Positions 16,560-25,229 of a stretch of 64,000 bases of DNA are shown piece after piece. Position 1 is the stretch's first letter, and each line of letters begins with the position of its first letter. The stretch covers positions 124,001-188,000 of the forward strand of contig NZ_BBQT01000002.1 in assembly GCF_001570625.1 (NCBI RefSeq). The letters are read 5' to 3'. This DNA comes from Syntrophomonas wolfei subsp. methylbutyratica (GTDB taxonomy: Bacteria > Bacillota > Syntrophomonadia > Syntrophomonadales > Syntrophomonadaceae). The translations under genes were made by a program, and so were the position numbers. The notes beneath the pieces are model-generated. The model was not told the origin of the DNA, did not search any database, and saw nothing but the letters and a program-made list of their open reading frames with translations.

Positions 16560-17475
16560 TTTCCTCCCGCTCTTTTTTTCGGGCCAGGGCGACAAAAACA
16601 TCATCCAAAGAAGGGCTTATAGGCAGGGGCCGGGTACCGGTGGCTTCCTCCAGGAGAGCTGCTGCCTCGAGGCTCTCTACCAGCACATGCAAGCGCAAGC
16701 CGTAAACCGAGCATTCCTTCACATAAGGAAGGCTCTGGATAAAGGCGATTTGCTGCAGAGGGTCGGGAAGCTCAATTTCCAGCAATACGCCCGCTATAAC
16801 ACTGCTCTTTAATCGATCAGGGCTATCCAAAGCCAGCAAGCGGCCCTGGTTAAAAAAGGCTATCCGGTCACAACGCTCGGCCTCATCCATAAAATGGGTG
16901 CTGACAATTACCGTAGTTCCGTTGGCGGCCAGCTCCTGGATAAGGTTAAAAAAGGCCCGGCGGCTGGACGGACTGACCCCGCTGGTAGGCTCATCCAGAA
17001 AGAGCAGGTCGGGATCCGATATGATAGCGGAACCCAGGGCCAGGCGCTGTCGGAATCCGGGGCTCAAGGTGGCCACCAGCTGTTTTTCCCGCTCTTGTAA
17101 ACCGGCCAGGGCTATCATCTCATTCACTTTTTGGCGGCGCTCCCGGTAGGGAATGCGGTAAAGTCCGGCGAAAAAGTCGAGATTCTCCCATGCCGTCAAA
17201 TCATCATAGAGGCTAAACTTTTGGGACATATAGCCGATGCGGGTTTTTATTTTTTCACTTTCTGTTTTCAAGTCATAACCTAAAACCCGGCCACTTCCGG
17301 AACTGGGTTCCAGGATTCCGCAGAGCAAGCGTATGCTGGTGGATTTCCCGGCGCCGTTGGGGCCCAGAAAGCCGCAAACTTCACCACTGCGGATTTGCAG
17401 GTTTATCCGGTCAACTGCGGTAAAATCTCCGAATTTCCGGCTCAAATCCCGGGTTTCAACCGGCAGATCCGGCAT
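16531..17475 (-). CDS. ABC exporter ATP-binding protein (second half of a split YbhF)
   Basis: 314 residues. Walker A GPNGAGKST (about 40), signature LSPGFRQRLALGSAI, Walker B LLFLDEPTSGVSP and the H-loop STHFMDEAERC are intact; the signature reads LSPGF rather than LSGG, as in the DrrA-like YbhF C-terminal half. It begins on the last base of the neighbouring ATPase gene (TGATG), strong coupling. Together the two genes correspond to the two ABC halves fused in E. coli YbhF. Confidence 0.92.
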   Translation of the reverse strand: MPDLPVETRDLSRKFGDFTAVDRINLQIRSGEVCGFLGPNGAGKSTSIRLLCGILEPSSGSGRVLGYDLKTESEKIKTRIGYMSQKFSLYDDLTAWENLDFFAGLYRIPYRERRQKVNEMIALAGLQEREKQLVATLSPGFRQRLALGSAIISDPDLLFLDEPTSGVSPSSRRAFFNLIQELAANGTTVIVSTHFMDEAERCDRIAFFNQGRLLALDSPDRLKSSVIAGVLLEIELPDPLQQIAFIQSLPYVKECSVYGLRLHVLVESLEAAALLEEATGTRPLPISPSLDDVFVALARKKEREENDEPDFCRN

Positions 17476-18392
17476 CAGACTTCACCTCCCGCTAAGCCTT
17501 TAGCTTCAGCCAGGAAAACAAAAAGCTCTTCCATGGAAGGGGCAACCTCCATAATGGACCCCGGCTCCAGACCCTGGGAAGCCAGCAATTCTTCCAGCCG
17601 GTGGCGGGAATGCTCCACTTCTTCAACTACCAGGCGGTACTTATAACCATAGAAAGAGGCATCCAGTATTCCGGGAAGAGAATCAAAAAAATGAGGATCC
17701 CTGAGGGGGACTCTTAGTTCTAAAATGCGAAAAGGGAAACTCAGCTTAATTTCTGCCGGTGGCGCCACTACTTCCAGGCGGCCTTCATTGATAAAAGCTA
17801 CTTGATGGCAGAGTTCAGCTTCATCCATATAAGGAGTGGAGAGCAGTATCGTCATCCCTTCACGATTCAGATCATAGAGTATCTGCCAGAATTCCTGCCG
17901 GGATTGGGGGTCTACCCCGTAAGTCGGTTCATCCAGAACCAGGATTTGCGGCCGGGTAATCAAGGCACAGCTCAAGGCCAGTTTTTGCTTCATGCCCCCG
18001 GAAAGCTGTTCTCCCAGGCGCTGTTCAAAACCAGCCAGGCCGGTGCGCTCCAAAATCTCTTCTGCCCGTTCTCTGATCAAGCTCTTATGCAGCCCATAGA
18101 GAGAAGCGAAAAAATCTATGTTCTCCATTACGTTCAAGTCCCCGTAAAGGCTGAACCTCTGCGGCATGTAGCCCAGGTCCTGGCGTTCAATTTTCTCCGG
18201 GGGAAGACCCATAAGCTGGACTGCGCCCGAATCAGGAGTGATCAGGCCGCAGATCATACGCAAGAGAGTGGTCTTGCCGGCCCCATCCGGTCCCAGCAAT
18301 CCGGTGATAGACTGTTTCTCCACCTGCAGGTTTACCTCCCTGACCGCCGGGATAGGGCCGAAGCTTTTAGTTAGCTGAGTGCATAGAATCAT
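17475..18392 (-). CDS. ABC exporter ATP-binding protein (first half of a split YbhF)
   Basis: 305 residues. Walker A GPDGAGKTT (about 36), Q-loop YMPQRFSLYGDL, signature LSGGMKQKLALSCAL, Walker B ILVLDEPTYGVDP. The Asp in GPDGAGKTT and the YGVDP after Walker B recall the N-terminal half of YbhF. The start MILCTQ follows GGAGATGAAGCC; it overlaps the adaptor stop as ATGA. It would energise the single ABC-2 permease as a heterodimer with the next gene product. Confidence 0.9.
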   Translation of the reverse strand: MILCTQLTKSFGPIPAVREVNLQVEKQSITGLLGPDGAGKTTLLRMICGLITPDSGAVQLMGLPPEKIERQDLGYMPQRFSLYGDLNVMENIDFFASLYGLHKSLIRERAEEILERTGLAGFEQRLGEQLSGGMKQKLALSCALITRPQILVLDEPTYGVDPQSRQEFWQILYDLNREGMTILLSTPYMDEAELCHQVAFINEGRLEVVAPPAEIKLSFPFRILELRVPLRDPHFFDSLPGILDASFYGYKYRLVVEEVEHSRHRLEELLASQGLEPGSIMEVAPSMEELFVFLAEAKGLAGGEV

Positions 18393-19384
18393 GGCTTCAT
18401 CTCCTGCCAAATCACATCAGCCGGCATACCGGCTTTGAGAATGCCGTTTGGGTTGCTCGTTATATTAATTTTCACCGGGAAGACTACATTGGCGCGCTCC
18501 TTTTTGGTCTGAATGCTTTTGGGGGTGAATTCCCCCCGGGAGGATATTTCCTTAACCACTCCGGAAAAAACCTGCTCGCAACCACTTACGCTGATACTTA
18601 CCTTTTGCCCCAGTTTAACCCGGGGCAGTTCATCGGTGGGAATATAAACTTTTATCCATAGGTGACGCAAATCAGCCAGAGTGGCCAGGGTAGCTCCCAT
18701 GGTGACAAACTCACCCTCTTCAAAATTCTTGCTGATCAAGGTTCCCTCCAAAGGAGACAGCAATTTGAGGTCCTCCAGCAAGGCTTCGCTGCTCTTCAAT
18801 ACCGCTTTGCTGCGCTCCAGTTCCGCAGCGGCGGCTGATATGGCCCCCGGGCGGTTGCCCGATTGCACAAGGCTTAACCTGGCTTCAGCCGCAGTCAGCT
18901 CGTTTTTCTTAAGCTCGCTGTTCAAACGGCTCTGCTCCAGTTTTTCCTCGGCAATAGCTCCCTCGGCAAAAAGCTCTTGCATACGCTCTAATTCTCGCTC
19001 CGCCTGTTCATAGGTACTTCTGGCCATATTTACCCGGGCCAGGGCTTCCTTTATTTCCTGGGAGCGGGCTCCGGATACCAGGTCATCCAGCCGTGCCTGT
19101 GCCGCCAATACCCCCAGGGCATCCCTTTCTTTCTGCGCCAGCAGATCATGGCGACTCAGTTCTGCTACCAATTGTCCAGCCTTGACCGGGTCCCCCGCCT
19201 GGGCTTTAAAGCTCTTTATAGTGCCGCTGACCCGGGCTTTCACTTCGATGCTGGTGGCCTCAATGGTTCCCGTAGCCTGAAGCCCGGGTTTGTTTTCGCC
19301 CCAGTAATTCTGGTATAAGAGAAAAAAGCAGAGACCCAGAATAGATAGGAGCAGGAGCAAGACTATAATATTTTTGCGTTTCAT
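18389..19384 (-). CDS. YbhG-like HlyD-family adaptor protein
   Basis: 331 residues. One membrane anchor (about 6-25, IIVLLLLLSILGLCFFLLY), a lipoyl half-motif GTIKSFKAQAGDPVKAGQLVAELS, a coiled-coil hairpin (about 85-180, MARSTYEQAERELERMQELF), the second half-motif SPLEGTLISKNFEEGEFVTMG, then a beta-barrel. This is the domain order of YbhG/HlyD. The ATG follows GGAGGTG. First gene of the five-gene operon adaptor-ATPase-ATPase-permease-TetR. The substrate is unknown; relatives export drugs or lipophilic compounds. Confidence 0.9.
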   Translation of the reverse strand: MKRKNIIVLLLLLSILGLCFFLLYQNYWGENKPGLQATGTIEATSIEVKARVSGTIKSFKAQAGDPVKAGQLVAELSRHDLLAQKERDALGVLAAQARLDDLVSGARSQEIKEALARVNMARSTYEQAERELERMQELFAEGAIAEEKLEQSRLNSELKKNELTAAEARLSLVQSGNRPGAISAAAAELERSKAVLKSSEALLEDLKLLSPLEGTLISKNFEEGEFVTMGATLATLADLRHLWIKVYIPTDELPRVKLGQKVSISVSGCEQVFSGVVKEISSRGEFTPKSIQTKKERANVVFPVKINITSNPNGILKAGMPADVIWQEMKP

Positions 19385-19497
19385 TAACACACCTCCGGTA
19401 GGGCGAAATGCTTGGGCAGGTAAACCAATAAAACTCAAATAGTTTACCTGGTATCATTATAAACGGCTGGCGGCAAATAGCAAGCAGTTTTTTTAAA

Positions 19498-19670
19498 AGC
19501 ATCGGAAGAAACTGCGGAGCAGTTTCAACACACCGCTGCAACGAGGTGGGGGATTGGAACCCGCCACCTGTTTTGTTAATAGGCGACCGCTTAGCACCCT
19601 GCGGGCACCACTGATGTTCGCTTCGCTCACTATTATGGATGCGGGGGATATATTTCACCTCGTTATAAGT
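19498..19670 (+). repeat. Family B repeat, copy 2, carrying one 47-bp module
   Basis: Complete copy: AGCATCGGAAGAAACTGC opening with the hairpin GAAACTGC-gga-GCAGTTTC, CAACACACCGCTGCAACGAGG, a GTGGG...CCCGCCAC stem, TTAATAGG, one 47-bp unit (19594-19640) and the tail GCGGGGGATATATTTCACCT. AACGAGGTG (19540-19548) is inverted as CACCTCGTT (19656-19664). With 19671-19978, where no convincing gene is seen, it fills the gap between the exporter and the deacetylase. Confidence 0.85.
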
Positions 19671-19978
19671 GAGGGGTGAGGTGAAGGACGAAAGCGATGG
19701 CCAGGGTGAATAAGCCAGAACAATTGCTAGAAAAGTTATTCGAATGGTATAATCGAATTGAAGAATCACTGCTAGCAAACTTATAGTGTGATAAAGGTGG
19801 ATAGTCGCGAGTAATTTAGTGTGGATAATACTAAATCCCAATATGAAAAGGAACTGCAATACAGAATTAAGAAGCCTCTTAATCCTTGGTTTTATGGGGA
19901 TACGGGGCTTTTTATGCATATAGTATTATTATCTTTTGTTATCGTAAAATTTACGAAAGGAGGTTTGGAGGAGTTGCT

Positions 19979-20662
19979 ATGGAAAATATTATTGTGTTTG
20001 CTCCCCATCCGGATGACGATATAATTGGCTGTGGCGGCAGTATTGCCCGGCACCTGCAGCAGGGGAATAAGGTTTCCATAGTTTATCTTACTTCCGGGGA
20101 TGCGGGAAGCTTGAAGCATATAAAGAGGAGAATGGTGCAAATCCGAGAGGAAGAAGCGCGGAAAGCCGCGGCCTTGCTTGGGGTCAGCGAGCTCTTTTTT
20201 TTCCGCAATCCCGATGGGTATTTGGAGTTTAAACGCGATAATCTGGTAAAAATTATTACCCTGATCCGGGAAAAGAGGCCCATAGCGGTATACATACCAC
20301 ATAGTAAAGATCAGGTCAGGGATCACCGGGTTACCCACGAACTGGTGGTGGAAGCCTGTCATAGGGCAGCCGGGCCCTGGTTTCAAGAATGTGAAGGCCA
20401 GCCTTGGTCGGTGGGAAACATTTTCGGTTATGAGGTCTGGACGCCTCTGCAAGATCTGGATTATGTTGAAGATATAAGTGAATTTATGGAAGTAAAACTC
20501 GATGCGCTGAGACTGCACCGTTCTCAATTAGAGGAAATCCGCTATGATGAGGCTATTACGGGCTTGAACCGCTACCGGGGAATAATGACGGGAGAAGGGG
20601 ATTATTGCGAGTGCTTTGAATTGCTCAAATCCAGTATCTCCATTAAAAGGGGCGTGTTATGA
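19979..20662 (+). CDS. LmbE/PIG-L-type N-deacetylase
   Basis: 227 residues. The zinc-binding signature APHPDDDIIGCGG stands at residues 7-20, with the later motif PHSKDQVRDHRVTHELV supplying the third ligand region. Family members remove acetyl groups from N-acetylglucosamine-type sugars (MshB, BshB, LmbE). The start MENIIVFAP is preceded by GGAGGAGTTG. It overlaps the glycosyltransferase as ATGA, so the pair probably makes or trims a glycoside together. Not BshB/BshA with certainty: the partner lacks the BshA N-terminal pattern. Confidence 0.88.
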   Translation: MENIIVFAPHPDDDIIGCGGSIARHLQQGNKVSIVYLTSGDAGSLKHIKRRMVQIREEEARKAAALLGVSELFFFRNPDGYLEFKRDNLVKIITLIREKRPIAVYIPHSKDQVRDHRVTHELVVEACHRAAGPWFQECEGQPWSVGNIFGYEVWTPLQDLDYVEDISEFMEVKLDALRLHRSQLEEIRYDEAITGLNRYRGIMTGEGDYCECFELLKSSISIKRGVL

Positions 20663-21696
20663 ACAGGAAATCTCCGCTAGCTCTGATGCTAACACCTTTC
20701 CACCACATGCAGCGGGGTAATACCGTTACCACCCTGCGCCTCCAAACAGCTTTGAGACAGCGGGGGTTCATCGTGGATCTTTTGTCTTTGGAGGAAAAGG
20801 GATGGCGGGATAGCTTACGCCAATATCTAATTAACGGCAAGTATTCGCTGGTGCACGGTTTTAATGCCCGCTATTTTGGCGGGGTGCTGGCGGAGTTTCC
20901 TGAGCTTCAAAACTTGCCGCTTATTCTAACCACAACCGGCAGCGATTTGCATTATGACCTCAAGAACTCGGGAAGAGAACTGGTTTTGACTGCTTTTACC
21001 GCAGTAGAGAAAATTATAGTTTTTCATGATCATTTCCAAAAATTAATTGGGGATGCTTACCCGGAGTTCTGTTCGAAGCTTTCCACCATACCCCAGGGAA
21101 TATGGCTGGAAGAAAGGCCTCCCTTAAAGCGGGAAATGATCGGACTGGCAGCAAATAATATCGTTTTTGCCCTTCCCAGTGGTCTCCGTCCGGTAAAAGA
21201 TATCGAACTGGCTATTGATGGGCTGCAAAGGGTATATAAGGATTTTCCTGAGCTCCGTTTGCTGATTATTGGGCCAGTGATTGATCAGGACTATGGCCAA
21301 AAGATCAAGCAGCGGGTAAAAGAGCTAAATTGGGTATTTTATCTGGGAGAAGTCTCACATAGTGAGATGGGAAGCTATTTGTCGCTGGCCGATGTAATAC
21401 TCAACACCTCCCGGGCGGAAGGACAACCCCAGGGATTGCTGGAGGGCATGAGCCGGAACAAGCCGGCCATATTGACTGCCGTACCGGGGAATCTGGACAT
21501 TATTGAGGAAGGACGGCAAGGATATTATGTAAGGAACCAGGAGGAACTGGCATCGGCAGCCCGGAAGATGCTGTTCTCGGCGGAAAGTCGCCAAAGAATG
21601 GGTCGGGAGGCCGGAAAACTGGTAAAAGAAAAATTCTCGCTGGCCAGGGAAATACAGAGCTATGAAAAATTATATCGTCAAGTCCTTAAGCCTTAA
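20659..21696 (+). CDS. GT4-family glycosyltransferase
   Basis: 345 residues of GT-B fold. The N-terminal part (MLTPFHHMQRGNTVTTLRL) holds the glycine-poor acceptor loop; the C-terminal donor domain has SGLRPVKDIELAIDGL, the E-x7-E region SRAEGQPQGLLEGMSRNKPAIL and the final GREAGKLVKEKFSL. Cytoplasmic; no membrane helix. Coupled to the LmbE deacetylase by ATGA. An activated sugar is transferred with retention; the acceptor is unknown. Confidence 0.88.
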   Translation: MNRKSPLALMLTPFHHMQRGNTVTTLRLQTALRQRGFIVDLLSLEEKGWRDSLRQYLINGKYSLVHGFNARYFGGVLAEFPELQNLPLILTTTGSDLHYDLKNSGRELVLTAFTAVEKIIVFHDHFQKLIGDAYPEFCSKLSTIPQGIWLEERPPLKREMIGLAANNIVFALPSGLRPVKDIELAIDGLQRVYKDFPELRLLIIGPVIDQDYGQKIKQRVKELNWVFYLGEVSHSEMGSYLSLADVILNTSRAEGQPQGLLEGMSRNKPAILTAVPGNLDIIEEGRQGYYVRNQEELASAARKMLFSAESRQRMGREAGKLVKEKFSLAREIQSYEKLYRQVLKP

Positions 21697-21697
21697 G

Positions 21698-21727
21698 TTG
21701 ACACGGGGACGGGGTTATTGACAACTT
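21698..21727. repeat. 30-bp repeat (TTGACACGGGGACGGGG...), copy 1
   Basis: Starts two bases after the glycosyltransferase stop. The same 30 bases occur inverted at 28757-28786 with one mismatch. Shorter look-alikes (GACCGTCCCCGTGAT, GACACGGGG) lie at 14822 and 36414. Confidence 0.85.
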
Positions 21728-21756
21728 TATCCTTCAGTGCCAAAAACTGTTTTGTA

Positions 21757-21853
21757 CTAACCCCCCCCATGGCCGCAAGCTTAATAGTGACCGTAGGGAG
21801 CATCAGTAGTACCCGCAGGGTGCAGGCCGGGGGCCACAACCACCGATGAAAAT
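21757..21853 (-). repeat. Family C repeat interrupted by a 47-bp-type module
   Basis: The complement of family C is split: TACTAACCCCCCCCATGGC (21757-21776) and CGGGGGCCACAACCACCGAT (from 21827). Between them, about 21777-21826, sits a degenerate 47-bp module (TTAATAGTGACCGTAGGGAG, CATCAGTAGTACCCGCAGGG). The nested order shows the module arrived later than the C element. Confidence 0.75.
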
Positions 21854-21965
21854 AGGAGCATTACAGGAGGTTATTATAGATGCTGATTCACGCAGATATA
21901 TTATAATATATACCAGAAGAACCATCCCCATAATATACAGATATACATACGAGGAGAGTTTTACT

Positions 21966-22823
21966 ATGAAAGTACATGTCCTGGCCAGTGGGAGTACAGG
22001 AAATGCCGTTCTATTCCAGTTTGGAGAAAGCAAAATTCTGGTAGACGCCGGCATCAGTTGCCGCCGGATTGAGCACGGACTCCAGGCAATAGGCACGAGA
22101 GCGGGGGAATTGGACGCAGTATTGCTTACCCATGAACATACCGACCATATTAAAGGACTGGATGTATTTATCCGCAAGTACCAACTTCCTGTTTTTACTC
22201 GACCGGCTACCTGGAGCAGGATTGACTGCCGTAAAAAATTTCCCGGGGAATGTATTAAAGAGATGGAAGGGACTTTTTCCCTGGGAAGGGTATTGATAGA
22301 ACCCTTCGCTATTTCCCACGATGCCATTGATCCGGTAGGATTTTGTTTTTATTATGGGAAACGAAAAGCGGTAATTGCAACTGACCTGGGAATGGTAAGC
22401 CGGGAAGTGGAACAGGCCCTGTCTTTTACAGATATTGCCGTTCTGGAATCCAACCATGATCCCCAAATGCTTAAAAACGGGCCTTATCCCCCCTATCTTA
22501 AAAAGCGTATAGAGGGCAGGGAAGGCCACCTCTCGAATTTTGATACTGCCCGCCTGCTAAGTAGCGTGCCCCGCCATAATCCCATGCAGGTTTTGCTGGC
22601 CCATATCAGCCAGCAAAATAACCATCCTATGCTGGCTCAGCAAACCGTAAGCAAAATTATGCAAGATTCGGGTTGTGAAGTAGGTCGAGAAATCGGTATA
22701 TATCCCACTTTTCCCCACCACGGGATTAGCTGTACCATGACCAGGGCATTTGCCGTTAACGCTCCCCTTTTTCAATGGGCAGATTTACTGGCGAAGCAGG
22801 ACGGAAGGGGGAAAGCCAATTGA
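21966..22823 (+). CDS. WalJ/YycJ-type metallo-beta-lactamase-fold hydrolase
   Basis: 285 residues. MKVHVLASGSTGNAVLF at the start, LVDAGISCRRIEHGL, the metal motif LLTHEHTDHIKGLDVF (HxHxDH), FAISHDAIDPVGFCF and LAHISQQNNHP are the WalJ/YycJ pattern, where the protein is a 5'-exonuclease-like nuclease linked to the WalRK wall-control system. Here no walRK genes accompany it. ATG preceded by GAGGAGAGTTTTACT; longer upstream reading lacks support. It overlaps the next gene as TTGA. Confidence 0.9.
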   Translation: MKVHVLASGSTGNAVLFQFGESKILVDAGISCRRIEHGLQAIGTRAGELDAVLLTHEHTDHIKGLDVFIRKYQLPVFTRPATWSRIDCRKKFPGECIKEMEGTFSLGRVLIEPFAISHDAIDPVGFCFYYGKRKAVIATDLGMVSREVEQALSFTDIAVLESNHDPQMLKNGPYPPYLKKRIEGREGHLSNFDTARLLSSVPRHNPMQVLLAHISQQNNHPMLAQQTVSKIMQDSGCEVGREIGIYPTFPHHGISCTMTRAFAVNAPLFQWADLLAKQDGRGKAN

Positions 22824-23215
22824 GCACAAAAGGCCTAAATGTGGAAAGTTCGAAGGAAACGGAAGCTCTGCTCTTGGAGTTGGGCCGGCAGGAAACGGAG
22901 AAATTGGAGAACCTGAATCAGCGCGTTGCTGAACAACAGAAAAAGAACCGAAACTTGCAGAGCGAGATTTTTGCTATGATACGGGAATTAATTCTGGTGC
23001 AAAGCCTGGACGGCAAAATTAGCCAGCAGGTACTTGAGCAGGTAATGATATGGGAGGAAGCCCGTAAAAAGGGGAGGGAAATAGCAAGAGCAAAAAGTGA
23101 GCGAGCTGGAGAAAGTCAGGAACAGTTGCGGGATTCACTCCGCTTGTTGGATCAAATCTACCAGCAAGTAGGAGTAGTTTGCCCCGAAACGCCTGCTCCA
23201 GGGGAGAAGAAGTAG
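22820..23215 (+). CDS. Small coiled-coil protein of unknown function
   Basis: 131 residues, very rich in Glu, Gln, Lys and Arg, with a long predicted coiled coil at about 5-110 (LLLELGRQETEKLENLNQRV). No signal peptide or membrane segment. The TTG start overlaps the WalJ stop (TTGA), with GGAAGGGGGAAAG upstream. Its composition resembles the N-terminal part of the next gene product, so the two may pair through coiled coils. Family not recognised. Confidence 0.72.
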   Translation: MSTKGLNVESSKETEALLLELGRQETEKLENLNQRVAEQQKKNRNLQSEIFAMIRELILVQSLDGKISQQVLEQVMIWEEARKKGREIARAKSERAGESQEQLRDSLRLLDQIYQQVGVVCPETPAPGEKK

Positions 23216-23267
23216 AACTTTCAGAAGAACCGTTCCATGATATATTCACGGGATAGGAGATGAAATT

Positions 23268-24104
23268 TTGGTTTTCAAACGCCGCTGGAGCTCAGAGCCG
23301 GAAGCCAGAGAGCAACTATTGGCCGAAAGGCAAGAAGAAACGAAAAAGATTATAGAGGAGCAGGAAGAGGTCCTGGAGAAATTGCAGGAAGAAGAGCAAA
23401 ATCTCCGGGTAGAACATGAGTATTTGCAAGGTCAACTGCAGGCTGCTGTTGAGCACAAGGATATGCTGCTGGAACTCTTGCCGTTGATAGAAATCTATCT
23501 TCGCCGCAGCCGGGAGCATTGCTTAAAAGATATCCGTTGTTTTTGGGAGATGGCCAGTGGTCTTTGCTCCCCATCAGAAGGGAAAAATGAAGCAATTGAC
23601 TATGAAGCGCTACTTCGGGAAATCACAGAAGATTTTATACGAGCAGAGGATGAATATTCTGCCGGAAGAGAAGAAAGCAAGGTTATTGGCAAGCCAGATG
23701 AAACTTCCCCCCCGCCCCATTCACGTCGAGCCTTTATTACTGATGATGATAGCATCATCCGCTCCTTGCTGAAGATTATCCTGGAAAGGGAAGGTTTTGA
23801 GGTTACTGAGTCGGGCGATGGGCGTAACGCCAGCCAGCTCATAGCTGAAATGGAGCCTCCGGATATTTGCATATTGGATATAATGTTGCCATTTATAGAT
23901 GGCCGCCAATTAGTTCGACAAATCCGGGCTAAATCCAGCTGGAAATCTACTCCGATTATTATGCTTACCTCCAGCTCCAGTGAAAAAGAAATTGTAGCTC
24001 TCCTGGAGGCCGGAGCCAATGATTATATGCTAAAACCCTTTAATACCAGGGAACTATCCGCGCGGGTACGCCGGTTGACCGGGTATGAGATTAAGGATGA
24101 TTGA
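23268..24104 (+). CDS. Response regulator with N-terminal coiled coil and C-terminal receiver
   Basis: 278 residues. The first ~80 residues form a Glu-rich coiled coil (EQLLAERQEETKKIIEEQEE). A linker with a proline run (DETSPPPHSRR) leads to a receiver domain at about 159-275: ITDDDSIIRSLLKIILEREG (acid pocket), CILDIMLP (phospho-Asp), LTSSS and MLKPF (Lys). No DNA-binding or enzymatic output follows, so the output must be through protein contact, probably via the coiled coil. TTG start after GGAGATGAAATT. No histidine kinase is nearby. Confidence 0.85.
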   Translation: MVFKRRWSSEPEAREQLLAERQEETKKIIEEQEEVLEKLQEEEQNLRVEHEYLQGQLQAAVEHKDMLLELLPLIEIYLRRSREHCLKDIRCFWEMASGLCSPSEGKNEAIDYEALLREITEDFIRAEDEYSAGREESKVIGKPDETSPPPHSRRAFITDDDSIIRSLLKIILEREGFEVTESGDGRNASQLIAEMEPPDICILDIMLPFIDGRQLVRQIRAKSSWKSTPIIMLTSSSSEKEIVALLEAGANDYMLKPFNTRELSARVRRLTGYEIKDD

Positions 24105-24146
24105 ACTACAACGGGAGCAACTGTAGTAAGTGAAGGGGAAAATGCT

Positions 24147-25229
24147 ATGAACAAGCTCATTGCCAATCCAGAGCCAATTATTAACCTGGTTGTACTGCTT
24201 GCCATAGGAATTATTACTACCTCCCTGCTTTTACTACTGCTAATGTTGAGGGTGCGGCTGCACCAGGCGACCCAGGAAGATCATAAGAAGCAGTTGCTGT
24301 GTATTTGGGAACCGGTACTGGCAGCGGCCAGTATTGATTGTTTTGCCCTACAGCTGCCTGCTTTGGCCAAGAAGGATTACCCCGATGTTCTAATTTTATG
24401 GAATCGTTTTCAAGAATCCCTGCGTGGTGAATCTAAAGAAAATCTGATTATACTGGGGCAGAAGCTGGGCATTGAAATTCTGGCGGAACGCATGTTAAGC
24501 AGCAAAGATGAATCGGAGCGAACCATTGCGGCCCTTACCCTGGGCAATATAGGTGCCAGAGAGTCCTGGCCAGCTTTAGAGAAAATGGCATTAACAGAAG
24601 TTGGACTATCCGGTCAGGTTGCGGCACGAGCCCTGGCCCGTATAGATCCGAAAGCTGCCAGCCCCATCCTGATTCCTCTCTTCATCCGGCGTCACGAGTG
24701 GCCGCAAAGTAGAGTAGCCGCGATTCTCAGTGATATGGGAGCTGAGGTTATTACTGCCCCCATGATATCCGCGTTATTGAGAGCTTCTCCCGAAGAACTG
24801 GCCCGTTTTTTGCGATACCTGCCTTTTGCCTATCAAAATGAGGCGCTTGAGGCTCTGCGGCTACTGTTGTCTGAGCACAGCGAAGCAGAAGTTTTGACCG
24901 CTTGTCTGGTAGCCATGAGGAACCTGGCTGAAGATAGTGATATAGCTGTAATAAAGAACTTTCTTCATCATCCTGAATGGGCGGTGCGGGTTCAGGCGGT
25001 AAATACCATGGCCCGGCTGGCCCGTCGGGAGGATCTACCGGAAATAATAGCTTTACTATCTGACCCCAACTGGTGGGTACGTTATCGCTCAGCCCAGGCC
25101 TTGGCGGAACTCCAATTTATCAGTTGGGAACAGTTGGAAGAGATTAAAAACCAACAGGAAGATCGTTATGCCCGAGATGCATTAACCCAGGTAATGGCGG
25201 AAAAGCAAATTAGGGAGAAGAATAGATGA
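24147..25229 (+). CDS. Membrane-anchored HEAT-repeat protein
   Basis: 360 residues. An N-terminal membrane helix (about 10-32, IINLVVLLAIGIITTSLLLLLLML) puts the rest in the cytoplasm. From about residue 110 on, helical HEAT/PBS-lyase-type repeats recur with the pattern ERTIAALTLGNIGARESWPA, EWAVRVQAVNTMARLARRED, NWWVRYRSAQALAEL. Such repeats are protein-binding scaffolds. The last bases overlap the GT2 start as ATGA, so the scaffold and the synthase are made in step. Probably a platform at the membrane for the regulator and the glycosyltransferase. Confidence 0.82.
   Translation: MNKLIANPEPIINLVVLLAIGIITTSLLLLLLMLRVRLHQATQEDHKKQLLCIWEPVLAAASIDCFALQLPALAKKDYPDVLILWNRFQESLRGESKENLIILGQKLGIEILAERMLSSKDESERTIAALTLGNIGARESWPALEKMALTEVGLSGQVAARALARIDPKAASPILIPLFIRRHEWPQSRVAAILSDMGAEVITAPMISALLRASPEELARFLRYLPFAYQNEALEALRLLLSEHSEAEVLTACLVAMRNLAEDSDIAVIKNFLHHPEWAVRVQAVNTMARLARREDLPEIIALLSDPNWWVRYRSAQALAELQFISWEQLEEIKNQQEDRYARDALTQVMAEKQIREKNR

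Noticed and set aside
19821-20024. 67-codon plus-strand frame (MDNTKSQYEKELQYR...) ahead of the LmbE gene
   Set aside because: The hydrophobic stretch could be a small membrane protein, but there is no ribosome site, it overlaps the LmbE start by 46 bases, and that gene has a strong GGAGG of its own.
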